Shown here in pieces: positions 1-7,358 of a DNA stretch of 7,554 nt; position 1 is the stretch's first letter, and every line of letters starts with the position of its first letter. The DNA is taken from positions 1 to 7,554 of the forward strand of contig CALYTX010000060.1 of assembly GCA_945487985.1 (NCBI GenBank), in the 5' to 3' direction. Under the pieces are notes generated by a model. The model saw only the letters and a list, made by a program, of their open reading frames with translations, was not told where the DNA came from and made no database searches. A program made the translations under genes and the position numbers. Source of the stretch: an uncultured Verrucomicrobiota bacterium. GTDB taxonomy: Bacteria > Verrucomicrobiota > Kiritimatiellia > RFP12 > UBA1067.

Positions 1-78
1 GGTCACGACGATCGCCGCGACGGCCGCCACGAGAATGGCGCCGGCCAGAACCAGGATGGATATCGTCTTGCTGTTCAT
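1..78 (-). CDS. N-terminus of a membrane-anchored or exported protein (partial, runs off the left edge)
   Basis: Only the first 26 codons are in the window. The peptide opens M-N-S-K-T-I and then runs into about 20 hydrophobic residues rich in Ala, Val, Leu and Ile. This is a signal peptide or a single N-terminal membrane anchor. There is no lipobox Cys in the visible part and no pseudopilin GFTxxE motif. The ATG lies 5 bases after the secretin stop codon. An ATG at 83-81 is rejected because it meets TGA after two codons. No strong Shine-Dalgarno sequence is visible (only a GAG about 8 bases upstream), so translation is probably coupled to that of the secretin. The position fits another subunit of the same envelope machine, for example a GspC-like or accessory periplasmic protein, but function cannot be told from 26 residues. 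Confidence 0.75.
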   Translation of the reverse strand, partial: MNSKTISILVLAGAILVAAVAAIVVT

Positions 79-83
79 GGCAT

Positions 84-2939
84 TCACTCGGCGGGCGTTT
101 CTTCGGTCGCCGCGGCCTCTGCGGCCTCCGCGGCCTTCTTTTCCGCCTCGAGCCGGCTATGCTCGTTCTCGGCCTTGAGATCCTTGGCGTTTTGAGAAAT
201 TTTCGAATCAGCCTTGGCCATGCGCCCGACCTTGACCTTCTCGACGAGATCCTTCAATTCACTCTGCTCTTTGATCTGTTCGTCGAATTTCTTGCGCTCC
301 TCCTTCTCGAGATCGTCGCGATAAATGTCGAGCCAGAACTTGCGTTCGTTCGCGTCCATCTGCTCAAGTGCCTTGGCGCGATCCATCTTCCACTTTTCGA
401 TGGCAATGCGGCTTTGCCTTTCTTCATCTTGCTTTTTGGCTTCGTCTTTCAACCTGCGAATAATCTCCTTCTTGGCTACTGGGTCGGCCAGCGCCGACGC
501 CGACCAGCCGTGATCGTCCCACGGACGGCTGTCGCTGATGGCATTCTTGCGCCGCAAGGCTTCGGCCTGGGCGGCCTCGGCGTCGTCGAGCACGTACGGT
601 GTCATGAACACCAGCAGTTCGCTGCGCGCTTCCTCGTGGGTAGTCGACGAGAAAAGCCACTTGCCGATCCAGGGAATGTCCTTGAGCAACGGTATGCCGC
701 TTTCCACTTCTTTCACCGTCGTCTGGGTAAGTCCTCCGAAAATCACCGTCATGTTGTTTTCCAGCACGGCGTCGGCCGACATTTTGCGCTGCACGGTCGT
801 CGCCTGCGTTTCCCCGTCGACCATCTGTCCGGCGCCCTCCTGGGAATATTCCTCTTCAACCTTGAGCATCACCGTTCCGTTCGGATTAATCTTGGGCGTA
901 ACCTTGATCTTGATGCCCAAATCGCGCTGCTCGTAGTCTTTTACCGGCGAGCCGGAATACGTTGAGCCAGAATACTGGTAGCCCTTGAAAAGATAGCGCA
1001 TCTCCGTAGCCTCAATCGTCGCCTCCTTGTTGTCCACCGTCATAACCACCGGCGAGGCGATGTATTTCGACCTGCTGTCGGTTTTAACCGCATGGAGAAT
1101 GGCGCCGATATTGAGCTTGTCGGACTTGAAAATAGCGTTGAACCCGCTATTGACGAAATTGGTCGCAATGGCGGTCATCGCGCCGATGGCGTTCTTGCCG
1201 CCGAATGCGCCCCCGCCCATCGAATAGGAAGCTCCGCCCGCCAGCGCGCTGACAAAACCGTCACGGACGGTAGAGGCGGCCGTAGCGATTACATCGCTCG
1301 CGCTCCAGGTCGTTTCATCGTCTGTAGTATACGTTTCGCCCTTGCGCAGCAACCGATCGTAGTTGATATTGCCATCGGCATCCGTGGCGTAATAGTAGGG
1401 ATTGCCGAGCTTGTCGGTGACGGGCGTCGTCGAGGCTGCCTTGCCGCGGCTAATCCAATCGATGCCAGTCTCGAGGCCATCGCCGAGGCCGACTTCGATA
1501 ATAACCGTTTCAATTAAAACCTGCGACAGGCGCACGTCCATTGATTCAATAATCGATTCGATGGTCGGCACAAGTTCCTTGTCGGTCATCACCACCAAGC
1601 CGTTGATGCGCTTGTCGGAAAGCACGGTTGTGTTATCCTTCGACAGTTCCCCCGCCTTCGCCTCCCCCGAGCGCTGGTTGGCGGGCGTCTTGGTCTTCAC
1701 CGCAGGCATGTTGCGCGTCAGATTGCCGTTGTTACCCTGGCGCGACATGGGGTTGGTGTTGGTTTTCGAAGAGTTCTTCGAGTTTGAAGAATTGCCGATA
1801 AGATCGTTGATCATATCAGCCACATCCTCAGATTCGGCATATTTTAGGCGATAAACCTTCACTACCGTGTCGGGTGTCGTCTCAACGTCAAGAGCCTCGA
1901 TCACTTTGTCGAAGAACTTCATGTTCGAATCGTTGGTAACGATGATAAGCTTGTTCGAGCGCTCGTCGGGCACAATCAGTACGCGCCCGCGAATCATTCC
2001 ACGGTCGGCGTCGGAAACGGAGGCGACAATCGACTCGAGGCTCACGGACGAAGCGGCGGGCGGCGGAGTGCCGGGACGGCGCAGTATCGTTGGCTGATGG
2101 CTGATCGCGTTGCGGTTGGCTGCGTTCTTCGCGTTCTGCTGAGCCTTGCCGTCCTTCTCCTGGTACTTCAGCGCATCCTCGACAATCTTCTGCAATGCAG
2201 CCTGCACATCCGAAGCCGCGGCGTTCTTGATCTGGCGCACAAAGACGTTTTCCTGAACCGGCGAGGCAATATCGATAGACCTGGCGATTTTCATCATCCG
2301 TTCGATATTCTGTTTCGTGTCGGTTACGAGTATCGAATTGGTGCGCTCGAACACCTGCAGCAGGCCATTATTGGACTTGAAGCCCTCAAGCGCCTTTTGC
2401 GCCTCGTCGCCAGCTGAGATGTTCTTGAAGGACACCATCACCGAAACCACCTTGCCATCGGCCACGTCACCCAAAGCAATATCATCGGGATCGAAATAAA
2501 GGGGGATGCCCTCCTTGGTCGCGTCCTTTCTGGCAACGGCACGCATGAACTTCTCGCTCTTGCCGTATTTCTCAAGGTGGATGCCGTTCATCTCCAGCAC
2601 CACCTCCACCGCTTCAATCTGCTCTTCTCGCGTGAGTTTCTGGCCGATTTTCGACTGCAGGTCAATCGTCACGTTCGGCACCCCGGGGTCCTTGAGAATT
2701 GTGCGCTCGACCAGCTTGCCGTAAAATTCAAAAACCGCCTCAAGCGGCATCTTGACCATATTCAAATCTCGCTCACCGCCGGAATCTGCCGCGGCGGCGC
2801 CCGATGTGGCAGCGGGCTTGGCTGCGAATTTGGAGACTGAAGGCGTCCGCGGGTAGCTGAGCCCCTCTGCTTCGGCGTCGAAGCCGCCGATTGCCGCCCA
2901 AACTAAAGCCAATACCATCGAGAGCCGGTTTGATTTCAT
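84..2939 (-). CDS. gspD: Outer-membrane secretin of type II secretion / type IV pilus type (GspD/PilQ family) with long charged C-terminal tail
   Basis: The 951-residue product should form the multimeric outer-membrane channel. Residues 1-24 are a Sec signal peptide (K-x-N-R, hydrophobic core, likely cleavage after AEA) without a lipobox. The order then is: a low-complexity linker; an N0-like domain from DLNMVKMPLEAVF (about 58-140); N1 (about 165-225); N2 (about 232-355), split by a polar, Pro-containing insert; N3 (about 360-470), split by a roughly 45-residue Asn/Ser/Thr-rich loop; and the secretin core (about 471-785). Core hallmarks are QVLIETVIIEV, ASPVVMTVDNKEATIE, DLGIKIKVTPKINPNGTV and the closing IPLLKDIPWIGKWLF...SELLVFMTPYVL. 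Residues 786-951 are a highly charged, helical Lys/Glu/Ala tail beyond the usual end of the family. I chose the ATG at 2939 because AGGGAG sits 6 bases upstream. A GTG at 2954 overlaps the previous stop but has poorly spaced ribosome-binding bases. GspD rather than PilQ is inferred from the neighbouring GspL/GspM-like genes and the absence of AMIN domains. Confidence 0.93.
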   Translation of the reverse strand: MKSNRLSMVLALVWAAIGGFDAEAEGLSYPRTPSVSKFAAKPAATSGAAAADSGGERDLNMVKMPLEAVFEFYGKLVERTILKDPGVPNVTIDLQSKIGQKLTREEQIEAVEVVLEMNGIHLEKYGKSEKFMRAVARKDATKEGIPLYFDPDDIALGDVADGKVVSVMVSFKNISAGDEAQKALEGFKSNNGLLQVFERTNSILVTDTKQNIERMMKIARSIDIASPVQENVFVRQIKNAAASDVQAALQKIVEDALKYQEKDGKAQQNAKNAANRNAISHQPTILRRPGTPPPAASSVSLESIVASVSDADRGMIRGRVLIVPDERSNKLIIVTNDSNMKFFDKVIEALDVETTPDTVVKVYRLKYAESEDVADMINDLIGNSSNSKNSSKTNTNPMSRQGNNGNLTRNMPAVKTKTPANQRSGEAKAGELSKDNTTVLSDKRINGLVVMTDKELVPTIESIIESMDVRLSQVLIETVIIEVGLGDGLETGIDWISRGKAASTTPVTDKLGNPYYYATDADGNINYDRLLRKGETYTTDDETTWSASDVIATAASTVRDGFVSALAGGASYSMGGGAFGGKNAIGAMTAIATNFVNSGFNAIFKSDKLNIGAILHAVKTDSRSKYIASPVVMTVDNKEATIEATEMRYLFKGYQYSGSTYSGSPVKDYEQRDLGIKIKVTPKINPNGTVMLKVEEEYSQEGAGQMVDGETQATTVQRKMSADAVLENNMTVIFGGLTQTTVKEVESGIPLLKDIPWIGKWLFSSTTHEEARSELLVFMTPYVLDDAEAAQAEALRRKNAISDSRPWDDHGWSASALADPVAKKEIIRRLKDEAKKQDEERQSRIAIEKWKMDRAKALEQMDANERKFWLDIYRDDLEKEERKKFDEQIKEQSELKDLVEKVKVGRMAKADSKISQNAKDLKAENEHSRLEAEKKAAEAAEAAATEETPAE

Positions 2940-2945
2940 AACTTT

Positions 2946-2951
2946 CTCCCT
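2946..2951 (-). promoter_or_regulatory. Ribosome binding site that fixes the secretin start
   Basis: AGGGAG lies 6 bases before the ATG at 2939 and starts within the stop codon of the GspM-like gene. It favours the ATG over the in-frame GTG at 2954 and suggests the secretin is translated by ribosomes finishing the upstream gene. Confidence 0.7.
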
Positions 2952-3538
2952 CACTTCCTCTCTTTATCCGCTCGGCCTTCGGCGGCCGCATCATCCTTCC
3001 TATAGGCACAGGTCACCGCGAGCGTGCCTTTCAAGAAACCGGTCTTCTGGTTCGGTTTGAAATTGAGCGAACTGACGTCGAACATCCCTTCAGGAGTTGT
3101 TTCGAGCTCGTAAATGAACTTTACGAGCGATTCCAGGCCCCCTTCCCAGTTTTTGATGTCAAACGTGCGCTCCCACACATCGCCAACCTGCACTTCCTTG
3201 CCAGGTGATTCCGAAGCCACCTGCACATAGTTCTTCTGTGCAATCTCGCGCAATTTTCGCCGCCATGTGGTATCGGTGTCGGCCGCGGAACCAAACATCG
3301 GCATCTGCGATTTTTCCTCATCGTAGCGTTCAAACCACTCCGCCTTGCGGGCGATAAGCGCGCATTCCTTGCGATAGTCTTGCGCCGCTTTCTCATAGGC
3401 CCGGCGCGCCTTGGCCCAGGCACCCGTTTTGGCAGGAAGCTGGCGGATGAACAACACCGCTCCGGCCGCTATGTAAAGCGCTGCAACTGCGAGCGAGCAA
3501 AGCACCGCCTTTTCCTTGAGCGACATCTCCCCTGCCAT
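2951..3538 (-). CDS. GspM/PilO-like inner-membrane assembly protein
   Basis: This 195-residue protein has the bitopic layout of GspM and PilO. A short cytoplasmic N-terminus is followed by one membrane segment (about 11-32), a charged, probably coiled-coil stretch (about 40-75) and a periplasmic alpha/beta domain (about 87-182). That domain ends in a Lys-rich, Ala/Glu tail. The alternating pattern around VWERTFDIKNWEGGLESLVKFIYEL and GFLKGTLAVTCAY resembles the ferredoxin-like fold of PilO/GspM. The family normally pairs with GspL or PilN in the inner membrane and links the cytoplasmic platform to the secretin. The ATG shares one base with the stop of the GspL-like gene (TGATG) and has GGGAGG 7 bases upstream. 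An ATG four codons later has its AGGGG too close to be preferred. No catalytic residues are expected. The call rests on topology and context because sequence conservation in this family is very low. Confidence 0.75.
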   Translation of the reverse strand: MAGEMSLKEKAVLCSLAVAALYIAAGAVLFIRQLPAKTGAWAKARRAYEKAAQDYRKECALIARKAEWFERYDEEKSQMPMFGSAADTDTTWRRKLREIAQKNYVQVASESPGKEVQVGDVWERTFDIKNWEGGLESLVKFIYELETTPEGMFDVSSLNFKPNQKTGFLKGTLAVTCAYRKDDAAAEGRADKERK

Positions 3539-4794
3539 CAGTTTTCCTCCCTTGCGTAGCGACAGTCGATATCGAACTTCTGGCGCCCGCTCTTGCCGGA
3601 TGTCACTGGCCCGGTCAGCACCACTTCCGCGAACAGCCGCGCCTCATCGCCATCGTCGGTAACACCCTCGCCATCTTCGCCCTCGTCAAAAGTTATCGCC
3701 AGCAATTTCTCTTTCAACGCATACACGCTATCAGCATAGTCGGCCTCGCCAGAGAAGCGAACGCCGTCTTCACGGCGGAAATTCCAGTTCCCAAGTTCCA
3801 CATCCGAGGGGAGTCGGTCGGAAATCGCCTTGAGAATTTCCAGCGCCCCTCGCCGGTGATCGGAATATTTGCGCACCAGCATCACCTTCGAGCGCATTTC
3901 GTCTACCTCACGGTATTTCTTCGCATGTTCGCGTGAAAGAGCTTTCTGATGGTCCGCCATAAGCCCGTAAACGAATGGCACTCCGAAGATCACACCGACA
4001 AAAACCAGCCACAGCCCAACCGCAATGGAAAGATTCCGCTTAAACTTAGCCTTGAAGCGGGTTTCCTCGAGAACCTCGCGCCAACTCGCTGGCAACGCGT
4101 CAATCGTACCCTCCTCCACCGCACGCTCGGCAACGCCCGCTAACCCGTCCGGCAAAGACGGCAATGCACGCACTGGCGCAAGCGTTTCAAGCGAGGTGCA
4201 GTCTACCTCGCCAGCCACAACGATTTCCGCCAGCTCCTTCGCCCCGCCGAATTCCTCGGCCTGCAGTAGACTGAACATCACCTCGCGGCGGAAGTCTCCG
4301 CCCCGGCAAATCGCACGTATGGCCACGGGCAGATCGCCGTCGAGAACTATCATCGAAATCGCCTCGCCGCCGATGAGCACTGCGCGACGCAACCCCTTGC
4401 GGCCATCGTCAATCGCGCTCCAGAGTTCGCGCAACTGGCCGAACACCAGCGCGTCCACCCGCTTGACGTTGAGCGAATTCGCATCGAGCTGCTCGCCGAT
4501 ATCCTCTGCCGAACTTTCCGGTAGTGCAGCCGCGATAAATACGCTCCCGGTGGCGTCTTCTTGAACCTGTTCGCACGAAACGCTCAATGGCTCATCAGGA
4601 TAGGGAGACATCGCCTGTAATACGGGGGTGGCGAATGCCGCCGGGTCGCGCGTGCAGTCAGACGGAACGCGCACCAACCCGACGAGAAGGCGCTCCAACG
4701 GCAGGGCCAAAACCACCTCTCGGTTCTTTCCGCCCTCCGTAGCAATACGCAACTTGCCGTTTTCAAACGTGGCAATCTCGATACTTTCAGCCAT
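3538..4794 (-). CDS. gspL: GspL-like (PilM-PilN fused) inner-membrane platform protein
   Basis: The 418-residue product has the architecture of GspL. A cytoplasmic actin-like (ASKHA/PilM-type) region covers about residues 1-245, with LVGLVRVPSD and the beta-rich AVLIGGEAISMIVLDGDLPVAIRAICRGG segment. A basic stretch (FKAKFKR) precedes a single membrane helix at about 254-279, consistent with the N-terminal part being cytoplasmic. A coiled-coil stretch follows (about 282-315), then a PilN-like periplasmic domain starting at LPSDVELGNWNF. An acidic loop rich in Asp, Glu and Gly (about 369-386) interrupts that domain. In type II systems GspL recruits the GspE ATPase to the membrane and pairs with GspM; in type IV pili the same parts are separate PilM and PilN proteins. 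The gene begins 42 bases after the recD2 stop, behind its own extended -10 promoter and without a Shine-Dalgarno sequence. It overlaps the next gene by one base. A partner ATPase is not in the window. Confidence 0.8.
   Translation of the reverse strand: MAESIEIATFENGKLRIATEGGKNREVVLALPLERLLVGLVRVPSDCTRDPAAFATPVLQAMSPYPDEPLSVSCEQVQEDATGSVFIAAALPESSAEDIGEQLDANSLNVKRVDALVFGQLRELWSAIDDGRKGLRRAVLIGGEAISMIVLDGDLPVAIRAICRGGDFRREVMFSLLQAEEFGGAKELAEIVVAGEVDCTSLETLAPVRALPSLPDGLAGVAERAVEEGTIDALPASWREVLEETRFKAKFKRNLSIAVGLWLVFVGVIFGVPFVYGLMADHQKALSREHAKKYREVDEMRSKVMLVRKYSDHRRGALEILKAISDRLPSDVELGNWNFRREDGVRFSGEADYADSVYALKEKLLAITFDEGEDGEGVTDDGDEARLFAEVVLTGPVTSGKSGRQKFDIDCRYAREEN
3546..3551 (-). promoter_or_regulatory. 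Ribosome binding site of the GspM-like gene
   Basis: GGGAGG lies 7 bases upstream of the ATG at 3538, inside the end of the GspL-like gene. It supports this start and stands in contrast to the first gene of the operon, which has no such site. Confidence 0.75.
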
Positions 4795-4802
4795 TTAAGG
4801 AG

Positions 4803-4811
4803 ATTATACCA
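4803..4811 (-). promoter_or_regulatory. Extended -10 promoter of the GspL-M-D operon, predicting a leaderless transcript
   Basis: TGGTATAAT is a perfect extended -10 element (TGnTATAAT). Its last T lies 8 bases before the ATG at 4794, so transcription should start about 0-2 bases before the start codon. The bases between are CTCCTTAA, which contain no Shine-Dalgarno sequence. No TTGACA-like -35 is seen at 16-18 bases spacing, as is common for extended -10 promoters. A T6 run lies directly upstream of the element on the coding strand. It sits in the 42-base gap between recD2 and this gene. Confidence 0.7.
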
Positions 4812-4836
4812 AAAAAGGCGTATTCCTACACACTCA

Positions 4837-7170
4837 TCAAGGCGTTTTCGAATGCGTAAAGCGACTGTGCTGGACGCCATCAACCATGAGCGACCCGCCG
4901 AGACGCTCGGCCAGCGAGGTTCGACGTTCGCGGACGGTGTTGTTTTTGATTGCTTGGTCGACGGCATAGGGAACGCCGACAAGCAGCACGAGCTTCTTGC
5001 CGCGGGTGATGGCCGTGTATAGTAGATTGCGCTGAAGCATCACATAGTGCTGGGTGTGGATCAGCACAATCACTGCGGGATACTCGCTGCCTTGCGACTT
5101 GTGAATCGTCATCGCGTATGCCAGCACAAGCTCGTCGAGTTCGCTCGCTTCATAAGTCACCGGGCGTCCATCGAAAACAACCACCAATTTCCGCTCCGTC
5201 GGCTCGACAGCCTTGACGAAGCCAATGTCGCCATTGTACACGTCCTTGTCGTAGTTGTTGCGCAACTGCATTACGCGATCGCCAGCGCGAAATACCGTTC
5301 CACCGCGGACAACCGCCTCGCCCACTGGATTGAGCACCTTCTGCAGTTCGACATTAAGATTCTCCGTGCCGAGCAAATTGCGCCGCATGGGCGTTAGAAT
5401 CTGCACGTCGGTTAGGGGATCAAATCCAAATTTGCGCGGAATGCGCTCGGTCATGAATTCAATCGCGCGCGCTAAGCATTGCGCAGGCTCCTGCGCGCGC
5501 ATGAAATAAAAGTCGGTATCGCCCTGACGCACCTCGATGGGCTCGCCGGCATTGATGTGATGGGCATTGAGAACGATGAGCCCAGACGAATCCTGACGAA
5601 AAATGTGGTTGAGCCGCGTAGAGGCGACCGCGCCCGACTTGATAAGATCGCCAAGAACACTGCCCGCACCAACCGAAGGCAACTGGTCGGTGTCGCCTAC
5701 CCAAACGACTGTAGCACTGTCTGGTAGAGCCGAAAGCAAATCGTCCGCCAGACAGATGTCGATCATCGAGGTCTCGTCGAAGATGAAAATGTCGCCTTCG
5801 TATCGATTCTCGCCGTTGTAGGTGAAGCGGTGCGTAACCGGATTCCACTTGAGAAAACGATGGATTGTCTGCGCCGGTTCGCCGACCGACTCGGTCATGC
5901 GCTTCGCCGCGCGGCCAGTCGGGGCGGCGAGAACAATTTTAAGCTTTCGCGTCTTGTAGATCTCAACAAGCGCACGGATGATCGTCGTCTTGCCAACGCC
6001 CGGGCCGCCCGTGATGATCGAAAACTTGTTCTTCAGGCTGCGCTCCAGCGCCGTCGCCTGTTGGTTGGCGAGCGTAAACCCCGCCCGCTGCTCCCACCAC
6101 TTGATCGCCTTCTCGGCGTCAATAGCCTTGAAAGAGCTGGGGGCGGACAAGATACGCCGCACATGCGCCGCCGTCTGCCGCTCGGCCCAATAGTACGACC
6201 GCAGATAGATCTGGCGCGGTTCGGTGACGTCATGACGTTCAGACCAGTTGGCGAACGAAGACGCTGGCGATTCCTTGCCGGCGTTTGTGGTCATGGTCGG
6301 CGACAATGTCGTTGATTCCGCCACGAGGTGCCCCGTCTTTAATTCGGCTTCTAACGCCTCGCCGAGAATTTCCGTCGGAATCTCCGTAAGTTCGTTGGCG
6401 TGAAGCAGCAGATCGTTTTCGTATGTCCAACAATGTCCGCCATCCTCCGCCTCGGTTTCCAATGTGTATGCCAGCGAGGCTCGGGCACGCAACGGCGATT
6501 CTTTCGGGATGCCAACGCTGAGCGCAATCTTGTCCGCCGTTGCAAAGCCGATTCCCCAGATGTCGCGACAGAGCTGATATGGATTTGCCTTGATGATGGC
6601 GATTGCGTCAGGCCCATACTTGCGGACGATCCTCGTCATCTTGGTAATCGAAATTCCATAGGTCTGTCCAAAAATCATATTCTCGCGCATCGTCGCATTC
6701 GCGTGCCAGGCGGTGCGAATCTGCTCGATTTTCGCCTTGCCGAGCTTGGGGACTTCCCTCAAGCGTGCCGACTGGTGCTCAAGCACATGGAGGGTTTCGG
6801 CGCCGAAGGTCTCGACGATGCGTTTGGCAAGCACCTTGCCAATGCCCTTGATGAGTCCAGAAGCAAGGTAGCGCTCGATGCCGATGATAGACTTAGGAGC
6901 AACACAAGTAATATTATCGGCCTTAAACTGGCGTCCGTGCACCTTGTCGGTCACCCACTTCCCTTCGGCCCTGACATCCTCCCCTTCCCACACGGCCTGG
7001 GCCTTGCCGACGATAGTTATCTCACGGCCACGCGCCAGCTCAAAGCTATTCGTCGGCGGCTCGACATGAAGAACGGTGTAACCGTTCTCGTCATTATGGT
7101 AAACGACCGATTTAATCGTTCCCTCAACCACCTCTCGGACATTCTGTTCGTCAACCGCGCCTTCTCTCAT
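4837..7170 (-). CDS. recD2: RecD2-type superfamily 1B DNA helicase (RecD/TraA family)
   Basis: This 777-residue protein is close to the usual length of stand-alone RecD2 (about 715-800). Family members are ATP-driven 5'-to-3' helicases acting in DNA repair and replication-fork maintenance without RecB and RecC. An N-terminal OB-like domain spans about 13-90. Helix-hairpin-helix segments follow at about 98-155 (GLIKGIGKVLAKRI, VPKLGKAKIEQI) and about 197-221 (DIWGIGFATADKIA). The helicase core has Walker A GGPGVGKTT (388-396), motif Ia APTGRAAKRM (416-425), motif II DETSM (465-469), motif III GDTDQLPSVGAGS (492-504) and motif IV FRQ (524-526). The C-terminal core has GDRVMQ (630-635), IHKSQGSEYP (689-698) and LLYTAITRGKK (716-726). 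All key motifs are intact, so it should be active. The start is the only ATG that fits, 8 bases after a TGGTATAAT promoter and without a Shine-Dalgarno sequence. The stop falls 42 bases before the secretion operon, with no terminator between them, so some read-through is possible. Confidence 0.96.
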   Translation of the reverse strand: MREGAVDEQNVREVVEGTIKSVVYHNDENGYTVLHVEPPTNSFELARGREITIVGKAQAVWEGEDVRAEGKWVTDKVHGRQFKADNITCVAPKSIIGIERYLASGLIKGIGKVLAKRIVETFGAETLHVLEHQSARLREVPKLGKAKIEQIRTAWHANATMRENMIFGQTYGISITKMTRIVRKYGPDAIAIIKANPYQLCRDIWGIGFATADKIALSVGIPKESPLRARASLAYTLETEAEDGGHCWTYENDLLLHANELTEIPTEILGEALEAELKTGHLVAESTTLSPTMTTNAGKESPASSFANWSERHDVTEPRQIYLRSYYWAERQTAAHVRRILSAPSSFKAIDAEKAIKWWEQRAGFTLANQQATALERSLKNKFSIITGGPGVGKTTIIRALVEIYKTRKLKIVLAAPTGRAAKRMTESVGEPAQTIHRFLKWNPVTHRFTYNGENRYEGDIFIFDETSMIDICLADDLLSALPDSATVVWVGDTDQLPSVGAGSVLGDLIKSGAVASTRLNHIFRQDSSGLIVLNAHHINAGEPIEVRQGDTDFYFMRAQEPAQCLARAIEFMTERIPRKFGFDPLTDVQILTPMRRNLLGTENLNVELQKVLNPVGEAVVRGGTVFRAGDRVMQLRNNYDKDVYNGDIGFVKAVEPTERKLVVVFDGRPVTYEASELDELVLAYAMTIHKSQGSEYPAVIVLIHTQHYVMLQRNLLYTAITRGKKLVLLVGVPYAVDQAIKNNTVRERRTSLAERLGGSLMVDGVQHSRFTHSKTP

Positions 7171-7178
7171 ATACCCAC

Positions 7179-7187
7179 ATTATACCA
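7179..7187 (-). promoter_or_regulatory. Extended -10 promoter of recD2, predicting a leaderless transcript
   Basis: TGGTATAAT is identical to the element before the GspL-like gene and has the same 8-base distance to the ATG (here GTGGGTAT, then ATG at 7170). Transcription should begin within about two bases of the start codon. No clear -35 hexamer is present; its usual place is taken by an inverted repeat. Confidence 0.7.
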
Positions 7188-7189
7188 TA

Positions 7190-7221
7190 CTCTAATTGCC
7201 ACTCCTTGATGAGCATTAGAG
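7190..7221. promoter_or_regulatory. Inverted repeat abutting the recD2 -10 element (possible operator)
   Basis: The perfect 7-base arms CTCTAAT (7190-7196) and ATTAGAG (7215-7221) are separated by 18 bases. Arm centres are 25 bases apart, roughly two and a half helical turns. The repeat begins 2 bases upstream of the extended -10 element and covers the spacer and -35 zone, where a repressor or activator dimer could act. A two-base GC/GC extension across a one-base bulge is possible. It could instead fold as a weak AT-rich hairpin in a plus-strand RNA. No known regulator consensus was recognised. Confidence 0.4.
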
Positions 7222-7276
7222 CATTGGCGATTGAAAAGGTAAACATGGTTTTTGCGAACGATTAGTTTTACAGATT

Positions 7277-7339
7277 TACGCTTTCTCGCGTAGATTTACG
7301 CCGCTCGCGTAACTTACGCGAAAATACGCTTCTCGCGTA
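7277..7339. repeat. Cluster of TACGC-(5-6 nt)-GCGTA hairpin repeats
   Basis: Three small stem-loops share the arms TACGC and GCGTA: 7277-7292 (6-base loop), 7297-7311 (5-base loop) and 7325-7339 (5-base loop). The first two lie in a 20-base period, each preceded by AGATT. Because all arms are interchangeable, longer alternative pairings exist, including TTACGCGA (7314-7321) with TCGCGTAA (7333-7340). A fourth copy lies at 7413-7428. The pattern resembles short palindromic repeats of intergenic DNA more than a CRISPR array. Confidence 0.7.
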
Positions 7340-7346
7340 ACTTTTT
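7314..7346 (+). terminator. Terminator-like hairpin, plus strand
   Basis: An 8-base perfect stem (TTACGCGA / TCGCGTAA) with an 11-base loop is followed after one C by five T. The stem is built from the local repeat arms and competes with the smaller hairpins. It points away from recD2. Confidence 0.4.
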
Positions 7347-7358
7347 CTGATGCGTTTC

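Noticed and set aside
2940..2954. GTG start of the secretin at 2954, giving 956 residues and a GTGA overlap with the previous stop
   Set aside because: AGAGG lies only about 2 bases before this GTG, whereas AGGGAG is well spaced before the ATG at 2939. The signal peptide also begins naturally at that ATG.
4795..4836. Terminator between recD2 and the GspL-like gene, suggested by the T6 run
   Set aside because: No stem precedes the T-run. The two AAGGCG copies nearby are direct, not inverted, repeats.
6400..7209. Long plus-strand open frames within recD2 and within the secretin gene (for example 159-965)
   Set aside because: They are antisense shadows of clearly coding minus-strand genes with conserved motifs. 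Their own translations show no domains.
7254..7270. LexA-like box GAAC...GTTT upstream of recD2
   Set aside because: The spacing is off by one and the second half-site is imperfect. It also lies about 70 bases upstream of the -10 element, an unlikely place for repression.
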